In this document: piece after piece, positions 9,853-17,913 of the stretch | Numbering within the stretch: the first letter of the stretch is position 1 | Layout of the letters: each line of letters begins with the position of its first letter | Assembly: GCF_002899455.1 (NCBI RefSeq) | Contig: NZ_PPFB01000001.1 | Location: forward strand, 7,324,501 to 7,388,500 | Direction of reading: 5' to 3' | DNA length: 64,000 bases | Source: Streptomyces sp. DH-12 | GTDB taxonomy: Bacteria > Actinomycetota > Actinomycetes > Streptomycetales > Streptomycetaceae | Position numbers and translations under genes: made by a program | Notes under the pieces: generated by a model | What the model was told of the DNA's origin: nothing | The model's input: only the letters and a program-made list of their open reading frames with translations | Database searches by the model: none

Positions 9853-11416
9853 GACCCTGGTCGAGGACGTAGATGTGGTCGGCGTGCATGGCCGCGGCGA
9901 GCCGGTGGGTGACGAGGACGACCGCGTGCCCTTCCTCGGCCAGGGACCACAGCCCGCGGAACGAGTCGATCTCCGCATGGGGGTCGAGGGCGCTGGTGGG
10001 CTCGTCGACCAGCAGGAACGGTGCCTGCCGGTACCGCGTCCGGGCTGACCCCAGCCTCTGCCACTGCCCGCCCGAGAGCTGGACTCCCCGCTCGTAGCCC
10101 TTGAACACGATCGAGTCCCAGCCGTGCGACAGGCCCTCGATCAGGTCGAGCACGCCCGCGTCCCCGGCGGCCTCGCGGACGCGGTCCATGTCGCGGGGCC
10201 GGTCGCCGGCGCCGATGGCCACGTTCGCGGCGGCCGTCATCTCCCAGCGTGGGAAGTCCTGCGCCAGCAGCCCGACGGTACGGAAGACCTGGGCGCGGTC
10301 GGCCTCGCGGAGCTCGACCCGTTCGCCCGGCTCACCCACCCACCAGACGTGTCCCTCTGAGGGCAGCAGCAGACCAGCCAGGACCTTCGTAAGGGTGGTC
10401 TTCCCGGAACCGTTCGCGCCCACCAGGGCCGTCACCTTCCCCCCGGGCACCCGCACGCTCACGCCCTTCAGGGAAGGACCGTCAGCGCCCGGGTAGGTGA
10501 ACGACACCCCCTCCGTCCGCACCTCGAGCACCGGCGTGGGCAGCGGCGCTCCGGAGGACGGGATGGCGTTCTCGCCTGCCACCTTGATGGCGTCCTCGGT
10601 GTCGGTGAGGAACAGCAGCTCCTCGTACAGGCGGTTGACCTGTTGCACCAGCGACGCGAGCCGCGCCGTCGAGGTGCGGATGGCGATCACCGCCGTACCG
10701 CCGACGGCGAGCGGCAGACCACCGGTCGCCAGGAGCCACCACAGCACCCCGTAGCAGGCCAGCGACGCGAGCCCCGCGAAGCCGCCGGCGACCAGGTCCG
10801 TGGAGGCCTGGGCCCGGGCCAGACGCCGCGGCTCGGCCTCCGTCTGCCGCGACATCTCCTCGTAGTTGGACAGCAGTTTCTTGCCGGCGGTGTGTACGCG
10901 GATCTCCCCGGCGGCGTGCGGGCGGGTCAGGTAGGCCAGCAGGGAAGCGATCGCCCGGCGGTGATCGACCCGGTTCAGGCGGGAGAGATACTCACGGCGC
11001 GCGGAGCGGACCGCTCCCCACCCCTTGGGCAGAGCGATGGCCAGCAGCATCGGCAGCAGCGCCCAGTGCAGCGACGCCAGTACGACCGCGGCCGCCGCCA
11101 TGCCGATCACCACGTTGCCCACGCCTACCGACAGTCGGAGCATGTTGCGGGCCGAGTCCGTGCCGAACTTGCCCGCCTCCAGGACCCGCTGGACCTCCGG
11201 CCGTTCGGTCGCCTCCACCTCCACACCGGTGACGGCCGTGTAGTACCGGGCGGAGACCGCCCGCTCCACCTGCGGCTCCAGCCGGCCCGACATGGCCGTC
11301 GACCACGCCGACAGCACCGCGGTCGCCACCGCCGCGACCCCGGCCAGCGCCCGCGGGTCCGTCTCCCAGCCGGTGCGCAGCACCATGCCCGCCATGCGGG
11401 GCAGCGCGGCCGCCAT
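9853..11416 (-). pseudogene. ABC exporter (permease-ATPase fusion), both ends damaged
   Basis: About 520 residues remain. The first 300 are a type I exporter membrane domain (GVGNVVIGMAAAAVVLAS and LASLACYGVLWWLLATGG among its helices), then an ATPase: Walker A GANGSGKTT, signature VQLSGGQWQR, Walker B FLLVDEPTSALD, and the switch His in VLVTHRL. The frame has no stop at the expected end (HIYVLDQG, near 9855); it runs out of frame through the phosphotransferase to 8699, so the 3' end was deleted or frameshifted. The 5' end is also short for the family, and a different sequence begins around 11430. Likely exported the product of the adjacent modifying enzymes. Confidence 0.75.
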
Positions 11417-11468
11417 GTGCCGCAGTGGGTGGGAGCATCGGGGTGGAGGTGCAGAGCAGAGGCGCAGA

Positions 11469-11920
11469 TGCGCTACATCGTCCCGCCTCGCCTGAAGAAC
11501 GGCGGCTGCATCGCCTACTGGTCACCGTCCTGGTCCGCCTACCTTGACCTGCGCGTGATCCGCAAAGACGGCCCACCGATCGCCGTGGAGATCGACCGCG
11601 CGGACGAGAGCACCGCCGTGGACGAGCTCCGAGACGAAGCATTCCGCGGGCGCCCCGCGCTGTGGATCCGCTGGCACGGAGCGCTGCGTGCCGAGCTCCC
11701 GGCAGGTGTGGCCCGTCTCCACCTTCCTACGCGGTCCAGCAAATCGCCCCTTCGATACTCGCTGGCCTCGGTGGCTGGCACCGAGGCGATCACCCTCGGT
11801 CCACCCGCCACTCCGGAGGCCCGAGCAGACGCTTTGCGACGAGACCAGCAGCGAATCGCGGACGAGAAACGCGCTGCTGCCCGCTCCCAGGAACCGGGTC
11901 CCACTCGCTGCCACTGGTGA
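11469..11920 (+). CDS. Hypothetical protein with a possible nuclease-like core (probably a C-terminal remnant)
   Basis: 150 residues starting MRYIVPPRLKNGG. The segment YLDLRVIRKDGPPIAVEID has the D...ExD spacing of PD-(D/E)XK nucleases and is followed by ALWIRWHG. No family is recognised with confidence. The frame is open well upstream inside the antisense ABC gene, so the original start may be lost at the junction near 11440. The last third is charged and low in complexity (RADALRRDQQRIADEKRAAA). Downstream lies an IS6 fragment. Confidence 0.4.
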
Positions 11921-11982
11921 ACCCCGGCCTTCACGGTGAGTAAGCCGGGATGATATGACTACGTTGCGTGGTATTGCGAGCC

Positions 11983-12167
11983 GGCGCTGTCACGTTGTTG
12001 GGTGCGCGAGTGCCTGTCGGGGTGTTGTGTGTGGTGGAGCCGGGTTCCGGTTTCGGGCTCAGGCCTCGGCGGGCCTGCGACGACGCCGGTGACCTGGTCC
12101 CAGATGGCGAAGCGGACGGTCATCTCGGCGCGGTAGTCGTGTGCGGTCACCAGGTGGCGGCGGGGTC
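11983..12167 (-). mobile_element. IS6-family right-end fragment
   Basis: Begins with the terminal repeat GGCGCTGTCACGTTGTTG and, on the minus strand, encodes the last residues of an IS6 transposase (AHDYRAEMTVRFAIWDQ). It is cut at 12167 by the left repeat of an IS3 element. Confidence 0.8.
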
Positions 12168-12199
12168 TGAGGCGTCCCCTGGAGTGTGGACACGGGGGT

Positions 12200-13093
12200 T
12201 CATGCCGCGAGCGTGAGTCTATGCTCTGCCCGGTGCTGCTGTTCGAACTCGACAGGTGAGAGGTAGCCGAGTGAGCTGTGCCGCCTGCGAGCGTTGTAGT
12301 AGGTGAGCCATTGGAAGATCTCCAGCCTGGCCTGTCGTACCGTCGTGAACACCGTCTGCATCGCTTCTCTCTTCAGCCCCTGCCAGAAGCTCTCGGCGAG
12401 GGCGTTGTCGTAGCTCGACCCGACACGGCCCATGCTCCTGCGGATGCCGAAATGGGCGCTGACCTGGGCGAACGCCGCCGAGGTGTATTGCGAGCCCCTG
12501 TCCGCGTGGAAGATCACTCCGTCCACGTGGCCGCCGCGGGTCGCCACCGCCATCGTGAGCGCGTCGACGACCAGCTCGGTGCGCATGTGCGTGGCCATCG
12601 ACCAGCCGAGCACCCGGCGCGAGCAGATGTCCAAGACGCAGGCCAGATACAGCCACGTGCCGCCGACCTGCACGTATGTGATGTCGCCGCACCACTTCTC
12701 GTCCAGGCGGTCGGCGGCGAAGTCGCGTCGGACCAGGTCCGGGGCGGGCGGCGCGAGCCGGTCGGGGATCGTGGTGCGTTTGCGCCGGCGCAGGTGTCGG
12801 CCCTCGATCCCCTCGCGGCGCATCAGCCGCTCGATCCGCTTGCGGTTGACCGTGTGCCCGAAGCCCCGCAACTCGGCGTGCACGCGCCGCACTCCGTAGG
12901 TGCCGCGGTGGTCGTCGTGGATCTGGCGGATCTCCGCGACCAGCGCGTCGTCGGCAGCCCGGCGCTCGGCGCGGGCGACCGCGCCAGCCGTCCACCGGTA
13001 GTAGCCCGAGCGCGAGACCCCGAGGACACGGCATATCCGCTGCACGCCGAAGTCGGCGCGGTGGAGGGAGATGAAGTCCCAGCGGCCGGTCAT
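12200..13093 (-). CDS. IS3-family transposase OrfB (integrase core)
   Basis: DDE recombinase of about 297 residues from ATG 13093: HTH_21 region (HRGTYGVRRVHAELR), catalytic Asp in WCGDITYV, second Asp in FHADRGSQYTS, and Glu in ALAESFWQGLKRE, ending with the usual YYNARRRHSSLGYLSPVEFE. The ATG overlaps the orfA stop as ATGA, and the open frame extends upstream to 13156 inside orfA, so production of an OrfAB fusion by frameshifting is also possible. All catalytic residues are present. Confidence 0.92.
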   Translation of the reverse strand: MTGRWDFISLHRADFGVQRICRVLGVSRSGYYRWTAGAVARAERRAADDALVAEIRQIHDDHRGTYGVRRVHAELRGFGHTVNRKRIERLMRREGIEGRHLRRRKRTTIPDRLAPPAPDLVRRDFAADRLDEKWCGDITYVQVGGTWLYLACVLDICSRRVLGWSMATHMRTELVVDALTMAVATRGGHVDGVIFHADRGSQYTSAAFAQVSAHFGIRRSMGRVGSSYDNALAESFWQGLKREAMQTVFTTVRQARLEIFQWLTYYNARRRHSSLGYLSPVEFEQQHRAEHRLTLAA

Positions 13094-13461
13094 GCCTTCA
13101 TCTCCCGGGCGAAATACTGGGCCGCCCGCCGCAGGATCTCCCGCTCCAACTGCCACTCGGCCTCGGCTTTGCGCAGCCTGCCGAGCTCGGCCCGAAGCCG
13201 GGTCAGTTCCTCGTCCCTGCCCTCCACCGGGCCGTCGGTGCCGCGGGCCCGGCCCGCCTGCTCGTCGGCCTGGCGCACCCAGGACCGCAGCGTCTCGCCG
13301 GTCACCCCGACATCCGCCGCCACCGCCGCATACGTGCGCCGACCCGCGGCCGCGCGATACAACGCCACCGCGTCGTTCCTGAACTCCTCCGGATACGGAG
13401 ACCTACGTCCCACCAGGACACCCTTCCTCAGACCATCAAGATCCATTGTCAGAGTGTCCAC
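13090..13461 (-). CDS. IS3-family OrfA (HTH protein)
   Basis: 123 residues. Helix-turn-helix (YPEEFRNDAVALYRAA ... VAADVGVTGETLRSWVRQ) followed by a leucine-rich coiled coil (ELTRLRAELGRLRKAEAEW) ending in ILRRAAQYFAREMK, the standard OrfA arrangement. Its 3' end overlaps orfB. Confidence 0.9.
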   Translation of the reverse strand: MDTLTMDLDGLRKGVLVGRRSPYPEEFRNDAVALYRAAAGRRTYAAVAADVGVTGETLRSWVRQADEQAGRARGTDGPVEGRDEELTRLRAELGRLRKAEAEWQLEREILRRAAQYFAREMKA

Positions 13462-13479
13462 ACCCCAGGGGCCACCTCA

Positions 13480-13643
13480 CTCAAGCGCGGTGTCCACCGC
13501 TCCGTCCAGGCCCTCGAACGCGATATTCGTTCCTGGCTGGCCGACTGGAACGACAATCCACGACCGTTCGTCTGGACGAAGACTGCCGACGAAATCCTCG
13601 ACAAAGTCGCGGCCTACTGCCGACGAATCTCCGACTCAGGTCA
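13480..13643 (+). pseudogene. IS630-family 3' fragment
   Basis: Encodes the last 50 or so residues of the IS630 transposase found complete at 58383-59474 (KRGVHRSVQALERDIRSWLADWN ... AYCRRISDSGH), ending with the element's terminal repeat CGACGAATCTCCGACTCAGG. The 5' part is missing at the IS3 right end. The final CTAG is the target used by the following IS701 element. Confidence 0.85.
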
Positions 13644-13647
13644 CTAG

Positions 13648-15064
13648 TAGTGCTTCGTTAGGTTCTGGGCTGTCTGTGGCGGGTTCGTGGGCTGGGCAGA
13701 GGGCGGCCGCAGGTGGCGCAGGCACCGGTCCAGCACCTCAGCAGGTCTTGAAGAACGTCAAGGACCTGGTAGAGGGTCAGGCCGGTGTGTGGGCTTTTGG
13801 GTCGAGCCGCCGGAGGGTGAGGAATGCCTGGGCGGCGGTGACGAGGGTGACGTGGTGGTGCCAGCCGCGCCAGGTGCGGCCCTCGAAGTGGTCCAGGCCC
13901 AGGCCGTGCTTGAGTTCGCGGTAGTCGTGTTCGATCCGCCAGCGCATCTTCGCCCATCGCACCAGGTCGGCGACCGGGGTCGAAGCGGGCAGGTTCGACA
14001 TCCAGTAGCCGGTCGGAGCGTCCTGGCCGTCCGGCCACTCAACCAGCAGGGTCTGGGTGGGCAGGACGCCGTCCCATCGGTTGCGGCCGCCGCCCGCCTC
14101 CTGGGCCGCGGCCAGGGACTGCTTACCCGCGGGCCGCACCGTCAGGACCGCGAACCGGGAGATCATCGCGCCTTTGCTGCCCTGACGCCAGGTCACCTCG
14201 GCGAACCGGCCGACACCGGCTTCGGCCGCGAGGACCGAGACGGCTCGTGGTGGAGTGCGGTAGCGGGGCAGCGTCGGCGGGCCGAGCCCGCTGTAAGCGG
14301 GCTGGTACGGCTCGGCATTCTCCGGGTGGGCGACTTCCTTCCCGGTCAGCGCGAGCACATAGGACAGCCCGCGCTGTTGAAGACCGAGCCGGAACGGGGT
14401 GCTGACGCCGTAGCCGGCATCGGCGACCACGACCGGAGCCTTCAGCTGCCACTCGTCGAGCGTGTCGAGCAGGCCGAGCGCCAGGCGCCACTTCTCCTGG
14501 TGCACCACCTCGTCGGGCACTCCTGCCCTGCGGCACCGCTGCGGTGCATCCGTCCACTCGCGTGGCAGATACAACTCCCAGTTCAGCGGACACGACGCGG
14601 TGTCGGTGGCGGCATGGACACTGACCGCGACCTGGCAGTTCGCCCGCTTGCCGACCGCTCCGCAGTACTGCCGGGTCACCCCCACCGACGCGGTGCCGCA
14701 CTTGGGGAACGACACATCGTCGACCACCCACACCTCGGGCCCGATCACCTCGGACAGCCGCTCGGCGATCCGCTGCCTGACCGGCAGCGGATCCCACGGC
14801 GACTGGTTCACGAACTGCTGCAGAGCCTGCATGTTCCCGTCCGGCAGCCGCTCGGCCATCGGCTGGATCGACTTGCGCCGGCCGTCGAGCATCAGGCCCC
14901 GCAGATAACACTCGCCCCACCGCCGCTGATCCCGCCGCGGCAGCGACCCGAACACATCGGCAACGAACTCCGCCAACTCACCCCGGAGCCGTTCCACCTC
15001 CCCCAGCTTCACCCTGGGAGGCTGCCCACCATCAGCCGAGATCACCCAACGTAACGAAGCACTA
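13648..15064 (-). mobile_element. IS701-family insertion sequence, complete
   Basis: 1417 bp with perfect 13-bp ends TAGTGCTTCGTTA and 4-bp target duplication CTAG (13644-13647 and 15065-15068). It is inserted in the CTAG that closes the IS630 fragment. Confidence 0.9.
13777..15045 (-). CDS. IS701-family transposase
   Basis: 422 residues, full length for the family (DDE nuclease of the IS4/IS701 group). First Asp in VWVVDDVSFPKCG, second in VVVADAGYGVSTPF, Glu in WRIEHDYRELKHGLGLDHFEGR (the YREL motif). N-terminus has the typical RDQRRWGECYLRGLMLDGRRKS. It reads leftward and occupies nearly the whole element; no damage is visible. Confidence 0.93.
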   Translation of the reverse strand: MISADGGQPPRVKLGEVERLRGELAEFVADVFGSLPRRDQRRWGECYLRGLMLDGRRKSIQPMAERLPDGNMQALQQFVNQSPWDPLPVRQRIAERLSEVIGPEVWVVDDVSFPKCGTASVGVTRQYCGAVGKRANCQVAVSVHAATDTASCPLNWELYLPREWTDAPQRCRRAGVPDEVVHQEKWRLALGLLDTLDEWQLKAPVVVADAGYGVSTPFRLGLQQRGLSYVLALTGKEVAHPENAEPYQPAYSGLGPPTLPRYRTPPRAVSVLAAEAGVGRFAEVTWRQGSKGAMISRFAVLTVRPAGKQSLAAAQEAGGGRNRWDGVLPTQTLLVEWPDGQDAPTGYWMSNLPASTPVADLVRWAKMRWRIEHDYRELKHGLGLDHFEGRTWRGWHHHVTLVTAAQAFLTLRRLDPKAHTPA

Positions 15065-15067
15065 CTA

Positions 15068-16090
15068 GGTTGTTTCTGATGGCTCTTGCTGGGCTGGGTG
15101 GATCAGTGCTCTGGCTGGGCAGGTGCACCTCATGGTGCGGCGGCATGAGCTCACGGATGCGCAGTGGCAGAAGATCGAGTCGTTACTGCCCGCCAACGGC
15201 AGGCCGGGCGGGCAGTGGGCCGATCACCGCAGAGTGATCAACGGCGTGTTGTTCCGGGCCCGTACCGGTGTGCCCTGGCCGGACCTGCCTGAACGCTACG
15301 GTCCCTGGCAGACCGTCTACGAGCGGCATCGCCGCTGGTCCGCGGACGGAACGTGGCGGCGGATCCTGGGTGAGCTGCAGATCGAGGCCGATGCCGCCGA
15401 CCCGGACGGCAGCCTGGCCCAGACGGTGCAGGAGGAGAGCCGCCGGCGTCGGCGGGAGTGGGCGGTGAACATCGACTCCACCTCCTGCCGGGCCCACCAG
15501 CATGCCGCCGGTGCCCGGCGCCGACCGCCACGCGACTTCCCGCAAAAAGGGGCGGGACGCGTGAGGAACCCGATGGCCGGGAGGCCCTGGGACGCTCGCG
15601 GGGCGGACTGACCACCAAGATCCACCTGTTGTCCGACGACCGGGCCCGCCCGCTGACCTGGCAGACCTCCCCGTGCCGGCGCGGCGACAGCCCCATGTTC
15701 GTGACCGTGCTGGAGAGCTTACGGATCCGGCGGCACGGGCCCGGGCGGCCACGCAGCCGCCCGGACCGCGTCCGCGGCGACAAGGCGTACTCCAGCCGGG
15801 ACAACCGCGCCTACCTGCGACGACGGGGCATTAAGGCGACCATCGCCCAGCCCGACGACCAGCGGGCCAACCGCAGGCGCAAGGGTCGGGCCGGAGGACG
15901 CCCACCGGCCTTCGACAAGACTCAGTACCGCCGCCGCAGCGCCGTCGAACGATGCGTCAGCAAGTGGAAGCAGTACCGGGCAGTGGCCAGCCGGTACGAC
16001 AAACGTGACTACATCTTCAACGGCACCCTGGCCGTCACAGCCATCGTCATCTGGCTCCGAGACACCGTCCAAAAGCCATCAGAAACGACC
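15068..16090 (+). mobile_element. IS5-family (IS427-type) insertion sequence
   Basis: 1023 bp with imperfect ends GGTTGTTTCTGATGGCTCTT and, inverted, GGTCGTTTCTGATGGCTTTT, flanked by TA duplications (15066-15067 and 16091-16092). It sits directly against the IS701 CTAG on the left and cuts a serine recombinase remnant on the right. Confidence 0.87.
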
Positions 16091-16138
16091 TACGCGTATC
16101 TCCTCCCCCCACCACTTTGCCGGGCATGTCGAGGGTGA
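15123..16138 (+). CDS. IS5-family transposase in two frames (probable -1 programmed frameshift)
   Basis: OrfA (15123-15611) carries the N-terminal domain (LTDAQWQKIESLLP, DLPERYGPWQTVY) and the first Asp in NIDSTSCRAHQHAAGA. The frame then needs a -1 shift to continue (GRSRGGLTTKIHLL, RGDKAYSSRDNRAYL, AVERCVSKWKQYR with the Glu). A slippery run AAAAAGGGG at 15544-15552 lies exactly in the overlap, as in the related element at 17012. The second frame has no stop within the element and reads 48 bases past its end to 16138. It is likely functional if frameshifting operates. Confidence 0.8.
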
Positions 16139-16396
16139 CCGGCAGCTCTGGGGCGGGGGCAACCTCCTCAACGGCGGTGTGGTCGGGCAGGAGGTCGGCA
16201 ACGGCCGTGCGGATCGCGCCGCGGCTGACGCCGTGGTCGCGGGTGAGCGCGGCGATGGAGCGCCCCTCCAGGTACGCGGTGCGGACGGTTTCGGTCTTCT
16301 CGGCCGCCACGGCGGGATGGCGCCCGCCCCTGCTGCCCCTGGCCTCGGCGGCCCGCAGCCCGTCGTACGTCAGCTCCCGTTGGAGGTCCGGGTGTG
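16092..16396 (-). pseudogene. Serine recombinase, C-terminal fragment
   Basis: Minus-strand frame RELTYDGLRAAEARGSRGG, then AYLEGRSIAALTRDHGVSRG (recombinase helix-turn-helix) and LPVTLDMPGKVV. It is highly similar to the larger remnant at 23060-23928. The catalytic N-terminal domain is absent; an IS5 element cuts the 3' side and unrelated sequence begins near 16397. Confidence 0.75.
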
Positions 16397-16485
16397 AGTA
16401 GTTGCGGTACAGAAAGCGCCGCTGAGATTGATCTTGCTGAGGCTGGGCTACTTCGCCAGGGCTTCAAGAGATTTGATCCACTGAA

Positions 16486-16525
16486 AGCTACCGGTGGGTT
16501 ACTTGCTCCCTGGTGTCCGAGCTAG
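16486..16525 (+). repeat. 40-bp imperfect inverted repeat, copy A
   Basis: Reads AGCTACCGGTGGGTTACT at its start and GAGCTAG at its end; it matches the reverse complement of 22592-22631 at 36 of 40 positions. Both copies have serine recombinase remnants on the AGCT side and unrelated sequence on the CTAG side, as expected for the ends of a transposon. Confidence 0.65.
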
Positions 16526-16526
16526 G

Positions 16527-16862
16527 ACTACGGGGCGGCGTAGGCGAACTTCCAGGTGCCGTCGAGGCGATCCGGTAGGGCGAGCGGGCGCGGTCGGCGG
16601 CGAGGGCCTGGCGCACGTCCGCGTACGGTATGAGCGTGGTGTGCGGCGGCTGGGTGCCGAGCCGGAAGACGCCGAAGTCGTTCCACTCCGGGGGCGCGTC
16701 GGCCGCTGCCCGCCGGCCGGCCGCGTGCGCGGCGACGGGCGAAGCGGACAGGGCGAGGGCGCCGAGCACGGCGGCGCCGGACTCCAGGAGGCGCCGGCGG
16801 CTGACGACCGGCGGTCCCCCGTGGGGGGACCGGCCGGCGGGGGACGTGTGCGGGTGCGGCAT
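16527..16862 (-). pseudogene. GH2 beta-galactosidase-like secreted enzyme, N-terminal remnant
   Basis: From ATG 16862 the frame encodes a twin-arginine signal (VSRRRLLESGAAVLGALALS, cleavage after AAHA) and then PPEWNDFGVFRLGTQPPH and ARSPYR, matching the start of glycoside hydrolase family 2 enzymes whose next motif is LDGTWKFAYA. That motif is present but one frame off, so a single-base loss precedes the truncation. About 110 residues of an enzyme normally over 1000 residues remain; the gene is cut by the 40-bp repeat at 16525. Confidence 0.65.
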
Positions 16863-17011
16863 GACCGTGGCCTTCCTCGGTACGACAGAGCACTGCACGG
16901 ACTGAGGGCACGTCGGGCTCCTCCTCGACGCGCCGCCGAAGGAACGGCGTCGCGGCAGGAGGGGATCACAACTGCTGGTGACGGAGCGACTACCGAGTCG
17001 GCCACACCCTA

Positions 17012-17910
17012 GGCGGTTTCGTTTGGATCATCGGGCGGACCAGAGGAAGATGCCCGCGATGTGGAGTCCGGCCAGGTAGATGGTCGCGGTCTTCTCGTAG
17101 CGGGTGGCGATACCGCGCCACTGCTTCAGGCGGTTGATGCACCGCTCGACGGTGTTGCGCTGCTTGTACGCCTCCGGGTCGAAGGCCGGCGGTCTGCCGC
17201 CGGCCTGTCCGCGCCGCTTCCGGTTGGCCTGCTGGTCGGCCCGTTCCGGGATCACCGCCCGGATGCCGCGTCTGCGCAGATGGTCACGGATCTCGCGGGA
17301 GGAGTAGGCCTTGTCGGCCAGGACCATGTCCGGTCTGGTGCGCGGACGACCGCGCTGTCGGGGAACGCGCAGGCGGTCCATCACCTCGGTGAAGGCGGGT
17401 GCGTCACCGGCCTGACCGGCGGTGAGGTGGAAGGCCAGGGGCCGGCACCGGCCGTCGGCGGCAAGGTGGATCTTCGTGGTCAGTCCGCCGCGGGAGCGGC
17501 CGATGGCGTGGTCCTGCGGCTCGTCGGCCGGGGCCCCTTTTTGCGGGCCCCGGCCGCGTGCTGGTGGGCCCGCACGATCGTGGAGTCCACCGACACAGCC
17601 CAGCTCAGGTCCTCGTCAGCGTCGGCCTGGGCCACCAGGGCGGTGAACACCCGCTCCCACGTGCCGTCGGCGGCCCACATCCGCAGCCGGTTGTACACGC
17701 CCCGCCAGTTGCCGTACTTCTCCGGCAGGTGCACCCACTGGGTACCGGTCTGGAACTTGTAGGCGATCGCGTCGATCACCTCACGATGGTCCCGCCAGCG
17801 GCCACCTCGCTTCGGCGTCCGGTCCGGGAGCAACGGCTCGATCCGCGCCCACTGCGCATCAGTCAACGGCACACCCAGACCAACGACCGACTGATCCAAA
17901 CGAAACTGCC
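17012..17910 (-). mobile_element. IS5-family insertion sequence, second type
   Basis: 899 bp bounded by GGCGGTTTCGTTTGGATCA and the inverted GGCAGTTTCGTTTGGATCAG, with TA duplications at 17010-17011 and 17911-17912. The right TA belongs to a CTAG into which the next IS701 element inserted. Confidence 0.87.
17028..17899 (-). CDS. IS5-family transposase in two frames (probable -1 frameshift)
   Basis: First frame 17899-17480: LTDAQWARIEPLLP, HLPEKYGNWRGVYNRLRMW, and the first Asp in VSVDSTIVRAHQHAAGA. Second frame down to 17028: GRPRTRPDMVLADKAYSSRE with the second Asp and NTVERCINRLKQWRGIATRYEK with the Glu. The switch coincides with an AAAAAGGGG run on the coding strand (17542-17534), the same slippery sequence at the same place as in the element at 15068. 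Both parts look otherwise intact. Confidence 0.8.
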
Positions 17911-17913
17911 TAG

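Larger units (their letters stand above)
12168..13479 (-). mobile_element. IS3-family insertion sequence, complete
   Basis: 1312 bp bounded by 25-bp imperfect repeats: TGAGGCGTCCCCTGGAGTGTGG at 12168 and its inverted partner ending at 13479 (22 of 25 matching). It carries overlapping orfA and orfB on the minus strand. The left flank is an IS6 fragment and the right flank an IS630 fragment, with no target duplication, so one side was probably lost by IS-mediated deletion after insertion. Confidence 0.88.

Noticed and set aside
13480..13643. Independent gene in the IS630 scrap
   Set aside because: It is an exact counterpart of the end of the IS630 transposase found complete elsewhere in the window.
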